From: Verrucomicrobiota bacterium
Lineage (GTDB): Bacteria; Verrucomicrobiota; Verrucomicrobiae; Limisphaerales; UBA11358
DNA: 8,905 bases
NCBI GenBank assembly: GCA_014860005.1
Contig: JACZKP010000119.1
Coordinates: forward strand, 1 to 8,905
Reading direction: 5' to 3'
Shown here: in pieces, positions 1 to 6,467 of the stretch
Layout: every line of letters starts with the position of its first letter
How positions within the stretch are numbered: the stretch's first letter is position 1
The notes under the pieces: generated by a model
What the model saw: the letters and a program-made list of their open reading frames with translations, nothing else
What the model was told of the DNA's origin: nothing
Database searches by the model: none
Program-made: the position numbers and the translations under genes

Positions 1-130
1 ATCACTGCGGCAACGGGATGTGGAAGGGGGTAGGTCTCCACTTGCGAGATCTAAAAAAACGCGACTTGCTGTTCAGCGAGTTACGTCACAGCAGAAGCGA
101 AAATAGGCCAAAACAGGCTCCCATCCATGA
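1..130. other. 5' flank without a recognisable gene
   Basis: I see no gene here. The frame starting at base 3 is open from the window edge to a TGA at 153-155 (about 50 codons, with an ATG at 18), but its translation matches no family I know. There is a run of seven A at 53-59 and a small imperfect hairpin (CTTGCTG at 65-71, CAGCGAG at 74-80, loop TT). The loop is too short and no T-run follows, so it is not a convincing terminator. The block ends where similarity to the following PEP-utilising gene begins abruptly, so it may be an inserted or rearranged segment rather than a normal promoter region. Confidence 0.4.
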
Positions 131-175
131 AATTTCGGCTACGATCTTTTCCTGACCGAGTCGCGGCTGGCGGGC

Positions 176-2158
176 TTGATCCGGATGGAGCTGGATCGCA
201 AGCGGTTCGAGGATATGCGTTGGGAGGAGATTTGGGACGCGGCCCTGCGAATCCGTTCTGGTTTCCTGGCACATCCCGTTCCGCCCGAGGTCGCGGCGGC
301 GGTTGGTGTGGCGTTGGAGTCGTATCCTTCCAACATCGCTTGGGCGGCCCGGTCTTCGGCGCCCGGGGAGGACTCGGCGCACCGCTCCTTCGCCGGGCTC
401 CATGAGTCGTACGTGGGAGTGGTGGGATGCGGGGCGGTCATGGATGCCCTGCGCTTAGTCTGGGCCTCCTTGTGGTCGGATGCAGCCATGCTGTATCGGC
501 GAGAAGTCGGGCTCGATCCGGCGCGGAGTCGGATGGCGGTGTTGGTGCAGGCCATGCGCACGGAAGCGGTTTCGGGCGTGGCCTTCGGCTGCGATCCGCG
601 GCAGCCTTCCAGTGAGATCGCGATTGTGGAAGCCGTGCCGGGGCTTTGTGCCGGACTCGTTGACGGACAGATTGATCCCGACCGGTGGCTGCTCCGACGC
701 TCCGACGGGAAGATCCTCGAGTGGCAACGGGGCCACCGGGAGCAAGCCGTCACAGCATCGCCGCTGCTGGCCGAGCAGGATCTGAGTCATTTGCTGCGCG
801 TGCTGAAGGCGGTGGAGTCGCTTTTCGCTTGGCCACCGGATATCGAGTGGACTGGCTGCCGCGAGCGATTCACCCTGCTTCAGGCCCGGCCCATAACGAC
901 GGTGGCCCCCGCGGGGGACGACAAATGGGGCTGGTATCTCACGCTGCGGCCAGGAATGGCACGCCTGCGGCAACTGCGGACGCGCGTGGCGGAGGAGTTG
1001 ATTCCCGCACTGGAGGCGGAAGGAAACCGCCTGGCCGGCGAGGATCTCGAAGCTCGCACCACGGAGCAACTGGCGGAGGCGATCGAGGAGCGATTGGCCT
1101 TGGTCCGGCAGTGGACGAAGACGTACTGGGAGGAGTTCATCCCGTTTGCCCATGGCGTCCGCCGGTTGGCTCACTACTACAACGATGCCGTGCGCCCCCG
1201 CGACCCATATGAGTTCGTGGGCTTGTTACAAGGGGAAGACCTCCTGGCGACTCGGCGAAACGCTGCCCTGCGCGCGCTCGCCGACCGGCTGAGGCGTAAT
1301 CCATTGCTGTGCGACGCGATTGAGAAAGCCTGCGCTTCGACCGCGACGGATCAAGCGAATTGGGAGCAGGAGGCCCGCACGGCGGTCCGGCTGGTCGCGG
1401 AAGGCGAGCCCTTTCTGGTCGATTTCCGGCGAACACTGGAAACCGTCCTCGACCTGGCCTACGCAAACACCCGGCTGGCTGATCGGCCTGATCTGATTTT
1501 GCGAGCGGTCTTGGAACTGGCTCACGCCGTTGATCAGTCCGTTCCTCAGCGTGCGCAATCAGGACTGAATACCGCCGCGGCGCTGCAGGAGCGGCTCTTC
1601 ACCGCAGTCGGACCTGAACGGCACGAAGAAGCCTTGGAAATGCTGGAGATCGCCCGGCTCAGTTGGCGGCTGCGCGACAACGATAATCTGCTGCTGGCGC
1701 GGGTCGAGTCGCAGTTGCTTCGGGCGCTCCACGTTGCCACTCGACAGCTCAACGCCGCGGGCCGTTTGGCCGACGCCGCCCCGGTCACCGCTGCCGCCGC
1801 CGAGCTAATCATCGCGGCTTTGCGCGACCGGTCCGCAGGAGTGGTCGCTCTGGCAGAGCCGACCGCGACCGAGCGAATCCCGCCCGCGCCCGGCGGAGAC
1901 ACTGCGGCAGGTTACCGGTCAGCCGGCCGCTCCCGGATTGGCCACCGGCAAGGTCCGGCGGATCCGCGGCAGCGAAGATCTGGCGCGATTCGCCGCGGGG
2001 GAGGTCCTGGTTTGCGACGCGATCCAGCCGATGATGACCCATCTGGTTCCGCTGGCCTGCGCGGTCGTGGAACGGCGCGGCGGGATGCTCATCCATGGGG
2101 CCATCATTGCCCGCGAGTTGAGAATACCCTGCGTCAACGGCATCGCCGGCGTGGTTGA
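176..2158 (+). CDS. ATP-grasp (PPDK N-terminal) part of the PEP-utilising enzyme
   Basis: This is the longest uninterrupted frame of the broken locus, 660 codons from a TTG at 176 (first ATG at 185). Neither start looks native, because family-like residues continue upstream to 131. The ATP-grasp signatures are RSSAPGED at residues 59-66 followed by SFAGLHES, MAVLVQ at 120-125 with SGVAFGCDP at 133-141, and EAVPG at 152-156. DIEW at 222-225 and LLQARPITT at 234-242 close the nucleotide-binding domain. Residues from about 250 to 560 are helical. They include a stretch rich in W, H and Y around FIPFAHGVRRLAHYY and a family-like IARLSWRLRDNDN segment, where this superfamily carries its substrate-specific domain. 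After about residue 573 the frame is wrong: it becomes arginine- and glycine-rich and antisense-like, with no family similarity, until TGA at 2156-2158. The true product continues in the overlapping frame at about 1890-2303. Confidence 0.7.
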   Translation: MIRMELDRKRFEDMRWEEIWDAALRIRSGFLAHPVPPEVAAAVGVALESYPSNIAWAARSSAPGEDSAHRSFAGLHESYVGVVGCGAVMDALRLVWASLWSDAAMLYRREVGLDPARSRMAVLVQAMRTEAVSGVAFGCDPRQPSSEIAIVEAVPGLCAGLVDGQIDPDRWLLRRSDGKILEWQRGHREQAVTASPLLAEQDLSHLLRVLKAVESLFAWPPDIEWTGCRERFTLLQARPITTVAPAGDDKWGWYLTLRPGMARLRQLRTRVAEELIPALEAEGNRLAGEDLEARTTEQLAEAIEERLALVRQWTKTYWEEFIPFAHGVRRLAHYYNDAVRPRDPYEFVGLLQGEDLLATRRNAALRALADRLRRNPLLCDAIEKACASTATDQANWEQEARTAVRLVAEGEPFLVDFRRTLETVLDLAYANTRLADRPDLILRAVLELAHAVDQSVPQRAQSGLNTAAALQERLFTAVGPERHEEALEMLEIARLSWRLRDNDNLLLARVESQLLRALHVATRQLNAAGRLADAAPVTAAAAELIIAALRDRSAGVVALAEPTATERIPPAPGGDTAAGYRSAGRSRIGHRQGPADPRQRRSGAIRRGGGPGLRRDPADDDPSGSAGLRGRGTARRDAHPWGHHCPRVENTLRQRHRRRG

Positions 2159-2303
2159 CCTGCTCCAGGATGGAAACCTGGTGACCGTGGATGGTTACTT
2201 GGGCATTGTGACCGTCGGTCCACCGGATTTTGACTTGGAACTCGCGGACAGAAAGCAGGGTCAATTCCAGATTCTGGGCCAGAACATCCCGCTGGTCGCC
2301 TGA
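1938..2303 (+). CDS. Phosphohistidine (PEP-utiliser mobile) domain, 3' fragment
   Basis: This frame carries the swivelling domain of the same enzyme. The TTG at 1938 is only the first possible start in the frame. Family-like sequence begins upstream at about 1890 (LRQVTGQPAAPGLATGKV), so the fragment is a continuation rather than an independent gene. The catalytic histidine is H53 of the fragment, in GGMLIHGAIIARELRIPCVNG. This matches the family pattern in which Gly-Gly precedes Ser/Ile-His and ends in an Ala-Arg-Glu...Ile-Pro block. The domain then runs through GNLVTVDGYLGIVTV and a short tail ending at TGA 2301-2303. All catalytic elements of the domain are present, so the frameshift, not domain loss, is what breaks the enzyme. 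If the shift is a sequencing error, residues here simply join the upstream frame. Confidence 0.7.
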   Translation: MATGKVRRIRGSEDLARFAAGEVLVCDAIQPMMTHLVPLACAVVERRGGMLIHGAIIARELRIPCVNGIAGVVDLLQDGNLVTVDGYLGIVTVGPPDFDLELADRKQGQFQILGQNIPLVA

Positions 2304-2887
2304 TAGCGGCGATACTCGTCGCCGAACCGGGCGAGTGCATCGGTTTCCTCCTGTTTGGCCAGCCGATAGTACGCAACCAGCAAGACCGGCAACATCAGCA
2401 GCGTCACGAGTGTGGGCCAGTTGATGCTGCTGCCCAACAGGAACAGGAAGAACCCGGCATACTGGGGATGCCGGATACGCCGATACAGGCCGGTGCATAC
2501 GATTCTGCCCTGACCGCGATGAATCTGTCGCCAGCCGACGATACCCAGCACCGCGCCCGCCACGATGAGCCACTGCCCGATCACGTCACAGACGATCGCC
2601 CCGGCATCGCCCCAGCCCAACAGGTAGGCCCACGCGTGTCCGCGAAAATGATCGGGCACATACTCTGTTCGTCCGGTCAGCCAGGCGATGAGATACATCG
2701 TCAACGGCAACCCGTACATCTCCGCATACAGCGCGATGATCCAGCCCTGCGCCATCCCGGCGGAGCGCCACTCCGAACGTCGGCGTGGCCGCAGAATACC
2801 GAACAGAAACACACCGAGCAGCAGGACGTAAAACGCGACCAGGAACCAGTTGTCGTAGCCAATCCGTAAAAGCCCCATAGCCTTCAC
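2261..2887 (-). CDS. Isoprenylcysteine carboxyl methyltransferase-like integral membrane protein
   Basis: The product is 208 residues from a GTG at 2887, or 205 from an ATG at 2878. I prefer the GTG because the bases there read GTGA, the same overlap used at other junctions of this operon. A GAAGG lies just before the ATG, so the second start stays possible. Four or five hydrophobic segments are visible (around residues 14-32, 48-70, 85-120, 145-175). The cytoplasmic C-terminal region has the ICMT/PEMT-type signature: TGLYRRIRHPQYAGF at about 132-146, in which Arg-His-Pro is the conserved core of the SAM and substrate site, then EE followed by FGDEYRRYQ near the end. Members methylate lipids, prenyl-cysteines or unknown small substrates at the membrane; bacterial members of this type have no assigned substrate. 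It is the last gene of the minus-strand operon. Its 3' end overlaps the tail of the plus-strand PEP-utiliser gene. Confidence 0.8.
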   Translation of the reverse strand: MKAMGLLRIGYDNWFLVAFYVLLLGVFLFGILRPRRRSEWRSAGMAQGWIIALYAEMYGLPLTMYLIAWLTGRTEYVPDHFRGHAWAYLLGWGDAGAIVCDVIGQWLIVAGAVLGIVGWRQIHRGQGRIVCTGLYRRIRHPQYAGFFLFLLGSSINWPTLVTLLMLPVLLVAYYRLAKQEETDALARFGDEYRRYQATSGMFWPRIWN

Positions 2888-4502
2888 CCAGACATCTTCG
2901 ACTGAGATAGCAAGCCAGAGCCCCGATCGCCAGCAGCAAATAGGGAGACACCCCGTAGCCGGCCGGGAGATAGCCGAAAACAGTGGCCAACAGCCCCGCA
3001 GTCAGGGCGTAGGGCAGTTGCGTGCGCACATGGGCCATCACGTCGCAATCGCTGCTGAAGGCCGAAACGATTGTCGTGTCGCTGATCGGGGAGCAGTGGT
3101 CACCGAAGACCGCGCCGGCCAGCACAGCGCCCACGGTCGCCACCAGCACCGGACTGGCGGTCATGCCGGCGCCGAAGGCCGTGAGCTTGACCGCCAGGGG
3201 AATGGCCAGCGGCATCACGATGGCCATGGTGCCCCACGAGGTGCCGGTGCTAAACGAGATGATCGAAGCCAGCAGGAAGACCAGCGCGGGCAGCCACGCT
3301 CCCGGCAGGCGCTCGCCGAGCAGCGCGACGAGGTAGCTGGCGGTTCCCAGTTCCTTGATAACGCTGTTGAGCATCCAGGCAAACACGAGGATCAGCGCCG
3401 GCAGGAACATCTGTTGCATGCCGTGAAAGAAGGCCTGCGTCCCACCCTGGCGGGCTTCGGGCAAGGCGGCGCTTCTCCGACCTAACGCAGTCAAACCCAA
3501 CGCCACAACCGATGCGACTGCGGTTGCCAGAACAAACACCGCCGCCGCATCGGCCTTGCCCATGGCCTGCACCAGATGCGGGAAGGTCAGCGTCAGTTCA
3601 AGCCCGCCCCCACCCACATACAAACCGCCGAAGACGCCGAGCACCAGCACGGCCAGCGGCACCAGCGCCAGAGCGATGTGCGAGCCAGCGGCGGACTCGG
3701 CTGTAACGGCGGCTTCCGTCCGGCGGTTTGCACGGCTGGAGCGCTCGGCTTCGAGCATCGGACCCCAGTCGCGCATGAACCAAATCAGAAGGAAGACCAG
3801 CACCAGCATGAACCAGTTGTAGAAGCGAAACGGCAGGCTCAGGACGAGCCATGAAAACGGAGCGACGGCATCCGCCAGCACCGCGTCGCCCGTGTTCGTG
3901 AGGCCCTGGCGGATGACGGACATTTCGTAAGCCACCCAGGTGGAGAGCAAGGACAGTCCCGCGATGGGGGCCGACGTGGAATCCACGATGAAGGCCAGTT
4001 TCTCGCGGGAAAGTCTGGCGCGGTCGGCGATGGGACGCAGCGTCTTGCCGACCAACATGGAACTGGCCAGCCCGTCGAAGAACACCAGCCAACCCATGAA
4101 ATAGGCGCCCAGTCCCGCGCGTCGGGGACTTCGCGACTGGCCCATCACGCGCGCCGAAAGAGCCGCCATGCCTCCGTTGCGATTGAGCACCTCAACGAAG
4201 CCGCCCATGAGCAACGTGAAGACCAGCACGCTGATATTCCACCGATCCGTGAGCGAGGGAATCAGCCGTCCCATCAGCAGGTCGTGGAAGGCGGCCCAGG
4301 GATGTCCGCCGTGCAGCAGCAAGGCCCCGCTGAACGCGCCCAGGAAAAGCGACAGGTAGATGTCACGCGTAATGAAGGCCAACCCGACAGCCAACACGCT
4401 GGGCCAAAGCACGGCCGGACTGGCTTTGAGATCGGTCGCCAGCAGCCAGGCGAACGTGGCGAGGAACGCCACCACCGTGATCCAAGTGCGCGTCCGGCTC
4501 AT
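2586..4502 (-). CDS. nhaC: NhaC-family Na+/H+ antiporter, with aberrant 3' end
   Basis: This is an inner-membrane sodium/proton antiporter of the NhaC type. ATG at 4502 is fixed by its ATGA overlap with the stop of the upstream methyltransferase gene. The frame stays open for 638 residues, but only about 539 look real. Roughly twelve hydrophobic segments are present. Family landmarks are FFDGLASSMLVGKTLRPI at about 141-158 followed by DSTSAPIAGLS at 174-184, STGTSWGT at 418-425, and GDHCSPISDTT at 467-477 with HVRTQLPYAL at 491-500. Beyond GVSPYLLLAIGALACYLSRR the frame enters the next gene out of frame and becomes an arginine-rich shadow until TGA at 2588-2586. Adding one G to the GGG at 2887-2889 would give an immediate TGA and a GTGA overlap with the next gene, so the functional end is probably about 2884. 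An antiporter in this operon may serve pH or Na+ homeostasis. NhaC-like proteins can also exchange organic acids, so the substrate is uncertain. Confidence 0.85.
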   Translation of the reverse strand: MSRTRTWITVVAFLATFAWLLATDLKASPAVLWPSVLAVGLAFITRDIYLSLFLGAFSGALLLHGGHPWAAFHDLLMGRLIPSLTDRWNISVLVFTLLMGGFVEVLNRNGGMAALSARVMGQSRSPRRAGLGAYFMGWLVFFDGLASSMLVGKTLRPIADRARLSREKLAFIVDSTSAPIAGLSLLSTWVAYEMSVIRQGLTNTGDAVLADAVAPFSWLVLSLPFRFYNWFMLVLVFLLIWFMRDWGPMLEAERSSRANRRTEAAVTAESAAGSHIALALVPLAVLVLGVFGGLYVGGGGLELTLTFPHLVQAMGKADAAAVFVLATAVASVVALGLTALGRRSAALPEARQGGTQAFFHGMQQMFLPALILVFAWMLNSVIKELGTASYLVALLGERLPGAWLPALVFLLASIISFSTGTSWGTMAIVMPLAIPLAVKLTAFGAGMTASPVLVATVGAVLAGAVFGDHCSPISDTTIVSAFSSDCDVMAHVRTQLPYALTAGLLATVFGYLPAGYGVSPYLLLAIGALACYLSRRCLGEGYGAFTDWLRQLVPGRVLRPAARCVSVRYSAATPTFGVALRRDGAGLDHRAVCGDVRVAVDDVSHRLADRTNRVCARSFSRTRVGLPVGLGRCRGDRL

Positions 4503-5263
4503 CGCCGAATCCAGACGGTCGCCTGGGCCACGCTCCACTGGAACTTGCGGGCGTGCTCACGAATCAGGAAGGGCAGGTCCAGGGTCCGGACCAGATTGAA
4601 GTGGGGCGCGAGCACCGCTTGGAGCGTTTCGAGCGTCCTGACCGGACGCCCGTCTTCTTCGAAGCCGCCGAGCCATTCGGCGCGCGGCGTGTAATCTTCG
4701 AGCCACGTGCAGGGCGTCGTCACGATCAACTGCCCGCCCGACCGCACCAAAGCGAAGAGGCTGTCCAGGCATCGGCGGGGTTCGCGCAGCCGATCCACCA
4801 GGTTGGCCAGCAGCACCACGTCGAACGAGCCCAGGTCCGGTCGCAGGTCCTGCGCATCGCCTTGCTCGAACGTGATCCGGTGGCGGTCGATCCCGGCGGG
4901 CACCACTGCCGTCGCAGGCGTGGCCAGATGGCCTTCCTCAGTGTAGGCGTAAGGCATGTTGCCATGCTGCTGAAGGTGCCGCGCGACCTCGATGAAGCGA
5001 TGGGAGTAATCGATACCGAGGACCTCGGAGCAGTTCCGCGCCAGTTCGAACGTGGAACGTCCGACGGCGCAACCGAGGTCGAGCGCGCGAGCCTGGCCCG
5101 GCAAGCGCGCGATTTCCAGACACTCGGAGACGCAACGCGCCGGGTAGTTGAGGGCAGTCGCCGGGCCGAACGCCCAGGGCAGAACCTGCTCCGGCGATCC
5201 GTAGTGGAAGAGCAGGTATTCCGCGAGTGCCCGATCCGTTTCGTAGAAGTCCGGCGCGCTCAC
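4499..5263 (-). CDS. OvoA C-terminal-type methyltransferase (putative 4-mercaptohistidine N1-methyltransferase)
   Basis: The protein has 254 residues. The GTG at 5263 is chosen because it forms a GTGA overlap with the upstream stop and leaves a product starting SAPDFYETD, which fits the family's opening. It is a class I SAM methyltransferase: motif I LDLGCAVGRS at 61-70, acidic residue of motif II in GIDYS at 83-87, GDAQDL at 135-140, and ANLVDRL at 153-159. The OvoA_C signature parts are FHYG (19-22), TWLEDYTP (186-193), WLGGFEEDG (197-205) and PFLIREHARKFQ (231-242). In OvoA this domain is thought to methylate the imidazole N of 4-mercaptohistidine, the last step to ovothiol. Here it is a separate gene. 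The sulfoxide-synthase half of OvoA and the OvoB lyase are not in the window, so the substrate may be made elsewhere in the genome or may differ. The gene overlaps the antiporter start (ATGA at 4502-4499). Family call is firm, exact substrate is not. Confidence 0.85.
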   Translation of the reverse strand: MSAPDFYETDRALAEYLLFHYGSPEQVLPWAFGPATALNYPARCVSECLEIARLPGQARALDLGCAVGRSTFELARNCSEVLGIDYSHRFIEVARHLQQHGNMPYAYTEEGHLATPATAVVPAGIDRHRITFEQGDAQDLRPDLGSFDVVLLANLVDRLREPRRCLDSLFALVRSGGQLIVTTPCTWLEDYTPRAEWLGGFEEDGRPVRTLETLQAVLAPHFNLVRTLDLPFLIREHARKFQWSVAQATVWIRR

Positions 5264-6423
5264 GATTTCAGCGCCTGTTCGAGATAGCGGGCGGGCCGAT
5301 AATTTTCGATCACGACCTCCATCTTCCCATCGCGAAACATGCGCGCCTGCGGCACGCGAATGCACGGAGTCTTCGTGGACGAGAAGAGGATGTCGTTGTG
5401 CGTCGCGTTCCTCGCCTCCTTGAACATCTCCGGCGTCAGGTGCCCGCCCAAATGATCGCTGCGTCCCGTCGCCACGTGGAGCGTGCCGAGAATCTTCTCG
5501 TCCTGAATGTCGCGGCCCGACGCCGGGAGATCCTGGGTGCCAAATCCCAGCTCGCCCAGCTCGCCGGTCACCGGGTCGGACGCGAGCAATTGGTTATGCG
5601 CGTCGATGGTTGTCTGGTTGCCCGAGAGGAGGGTCGCCTTGTGAATCCTTCCGCCGGTCACGTCCAGAACCCCGAGGCTTCCGTCCTCGTAAAGCCGGGG
5701 GAACTGCCCTTCCGCGCCGGTCGGCACGAAATAAACTTCGCCCGCCGGCAGATTTGCGACATCGGGTTTGTCACCGCGGCACAGGCCGTGACTCTTCTGC
5801 GCCTCCTGTCGATCGCACACCAATTTCAAGGTGGCTTTTCTCCCCGCCACCTCGAAATCGATCTCGAAGGCATCGGCCCGGGTCATCGCGAGACGCAGCT
5901 TCTCCGCCTGGCGACTGACCTCGTTGTAATCCACGGAGAGGCCGGTGCGGAGAATGATCGGGTTGACGCCGTGCAGCGTCGCGCCGCGAAACCCAAACTG
6001 CTTCGCGAACGCCGTGAGCGGCGCGGTGGCCGAATACGTCGAGATGCAGAGGAGAATGTCGAAGTGGGGATAAACGTCCTTCGGGAGGCTTACCTCGTGG
6101 CCTTCGGGAGTCCACGCGGCGTCGGGCATGTCCAAGTTGCTGCCGCCCGTGATCTGGTAGGCGAACATTTCGCCACCGCGCAGACCCAATTCCTCCATGA
6201 CGCCGTGCTTCAGGCCTTGATAAAAAACATCGTGCGCGTGGCGCTGGATCGTGAGCGCAGAATCTTTGAGAAAAGCGAAGCCCTCAACCTGCCTCGGATC
6301 CGCCAGATCAATCAGGATGCCGATGCGCTGGCCCGGCTTGGGTTCGAACACCGTCTTGAGCAGGCGCGCCAGATTGAATTCTGGAAACACACGGGAGGAT
6401 GATTCGTTCATCATATCTGGCAT
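5260..6423 (-). CDS. M29-type (AmpS/aminopeptidase T-like) metalloaminopeptidase homologue
   Basis: The product is 387 residues from ATG at 6423 (further ATGs at 6414 and 6411; no good ribosome binding site distinguishes them). The longer upstream frame is arginine-rich shadow of the preceding gene. Length fits family M29, cytosolic dinuclear-metal aminopeptidases of about 370-410 residues. The ligand order Glu, Glu, His, His-x-Asp can be matched: E229 in GEVYFVPT, E291 in GELGFGT, H316 in GTLHVATG, and H342/D344 in THND. SVDYNEVSRQAEKL at 163-176 corresponds to the conserved linker of the N-terminal domain. I see no tyrosine shortly after H316, where characterised AmpS-type enzymes have one, so catalysis may differ. 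There is no signal peptide. The stop codon overlaps the methyltransferase start (GTGA), which implies coupled translation. It may trim short peptides; whether its substrate relates to the thiolhistidine enzyme downstream is unknown. Confidence 0.75.
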   Translation of the reverse strand: MPDMMNESSSRVFPEFNLARLLKTVFEPKPGQRIGILIDLADPRQVEGFAFLKDSALTIQRHAHDVFYQGLKHGVMEELGLRGGEMFAYQITGGSNLDMPDAAWTPEGHEVSLPKDVYPHFDILLCISTYSATAPLTAFAKQFGFRGATLHGVNPIILRTGLSVDYNEVSRQAEKLRLAMTRADAFEIDFEVAGRKATLKLVCDRQEAQKSHGLCRGDKPDVANLPAGEVYFVPTGAEGQFPRLYEDGSLGVLDVTGGRIHKATLLSGNQTTIDAHNQLLASDPVTGELGELGFGTQDLPASGRDIQDEKILGTLHVATGRSDHLGGHLTPEMFKEARNATHNDILFSSTKTPCIRVPQARMFRDGKMEVVIENYRPARYLEQALKS

Positions 6424-6467
6424 GTTAGTGGGCGTTGGGTGAAAGGCAAACTCCGCTCCCCAAAAAC
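6424..6467 (-). other. Only non-overlapping gap within the minus-strand operon
   Basis: These 44 bases separate the TAA of the DraG-like gene from the ATG of the M29 homologue. On the coding strand there is a GGGGAGCGGAG purine stretch, but it lies about 25-35 bases before the start, too far for a standard ribosome binding site. I see no terminator hairpin and no clear promoter, so transcription probably continues through. Confidence 0.4.

Larger units (their letters stand above)
131..2303 (+). pseudogene. PEP/pyruvate dikinase-like phosphotransferase gene, 5'-truncated and frameshifted
   Basis: The whole locus encodes an enzyme of the PEP synthase / pyruvate phosphate dikinase / rifampin phosphotransferase superfamily. 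These enzymes pass phosphate from ATP through a histidine on a mobile domain to an acceptor. Domain order is ATP-grasp, helical middle, phosphohistidine domain, with no C-terminal PEP-binding TIM barrel. That resembles rifampin phosphotransferase more than PEP synthase, but the acceptor cannot be told. Two defects are visible. First, coding similarity is already present at the first codons after an in-frame TGA at 128-130 (the LFLTESRLAGLIRMELDRK stretch), so the usual glycine-rich N-terminal segment is missing. Second, the reading frame moves by one base near 1885-1895 in a GC-rich run. Reading frame 2 up to IPPAP and frame 3 from AETLRQ gives a continuous family-like linker into GQPAAPGLATGKV. 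The gene is either a pseudogene or intact with assembly errors. Its 3' end overlaps the convergent membrane-protein gene by 43 bases. Confidence 0.75.

Noticed and set aside
65..80. Hairpin CTTGCTG-TT-CAGCGAG
   Set aside because: Two-base loop, one G-T pair and no following T-run on either strand; not a credible terminator.
127..405. Plus-strand frame starting ATG at 127
   Set aside because: Glycine/arginine-rich and in another frame than the clear ATP-grasp coding sequence; no ribosome binding site.
455..1174. Minus-strand 239-codon frame
   Set aside because: Shadow of the ATP-grasp region with no recognisable motifs.
1938..2303. Independent small PEP-utiliser-domain gene
   Set aside because: Family-like linker residues extend upstream of the only start (TTG) and join the preceding frame, so it is the 3' part of one gene.
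5227..6402. 391-codon plus-strand open frame opposite the M29-like gene
   Set aside because: Highly charged, arginine-rich, no family similarity; a high-GC shadow of a well-supported minus-strand gene.
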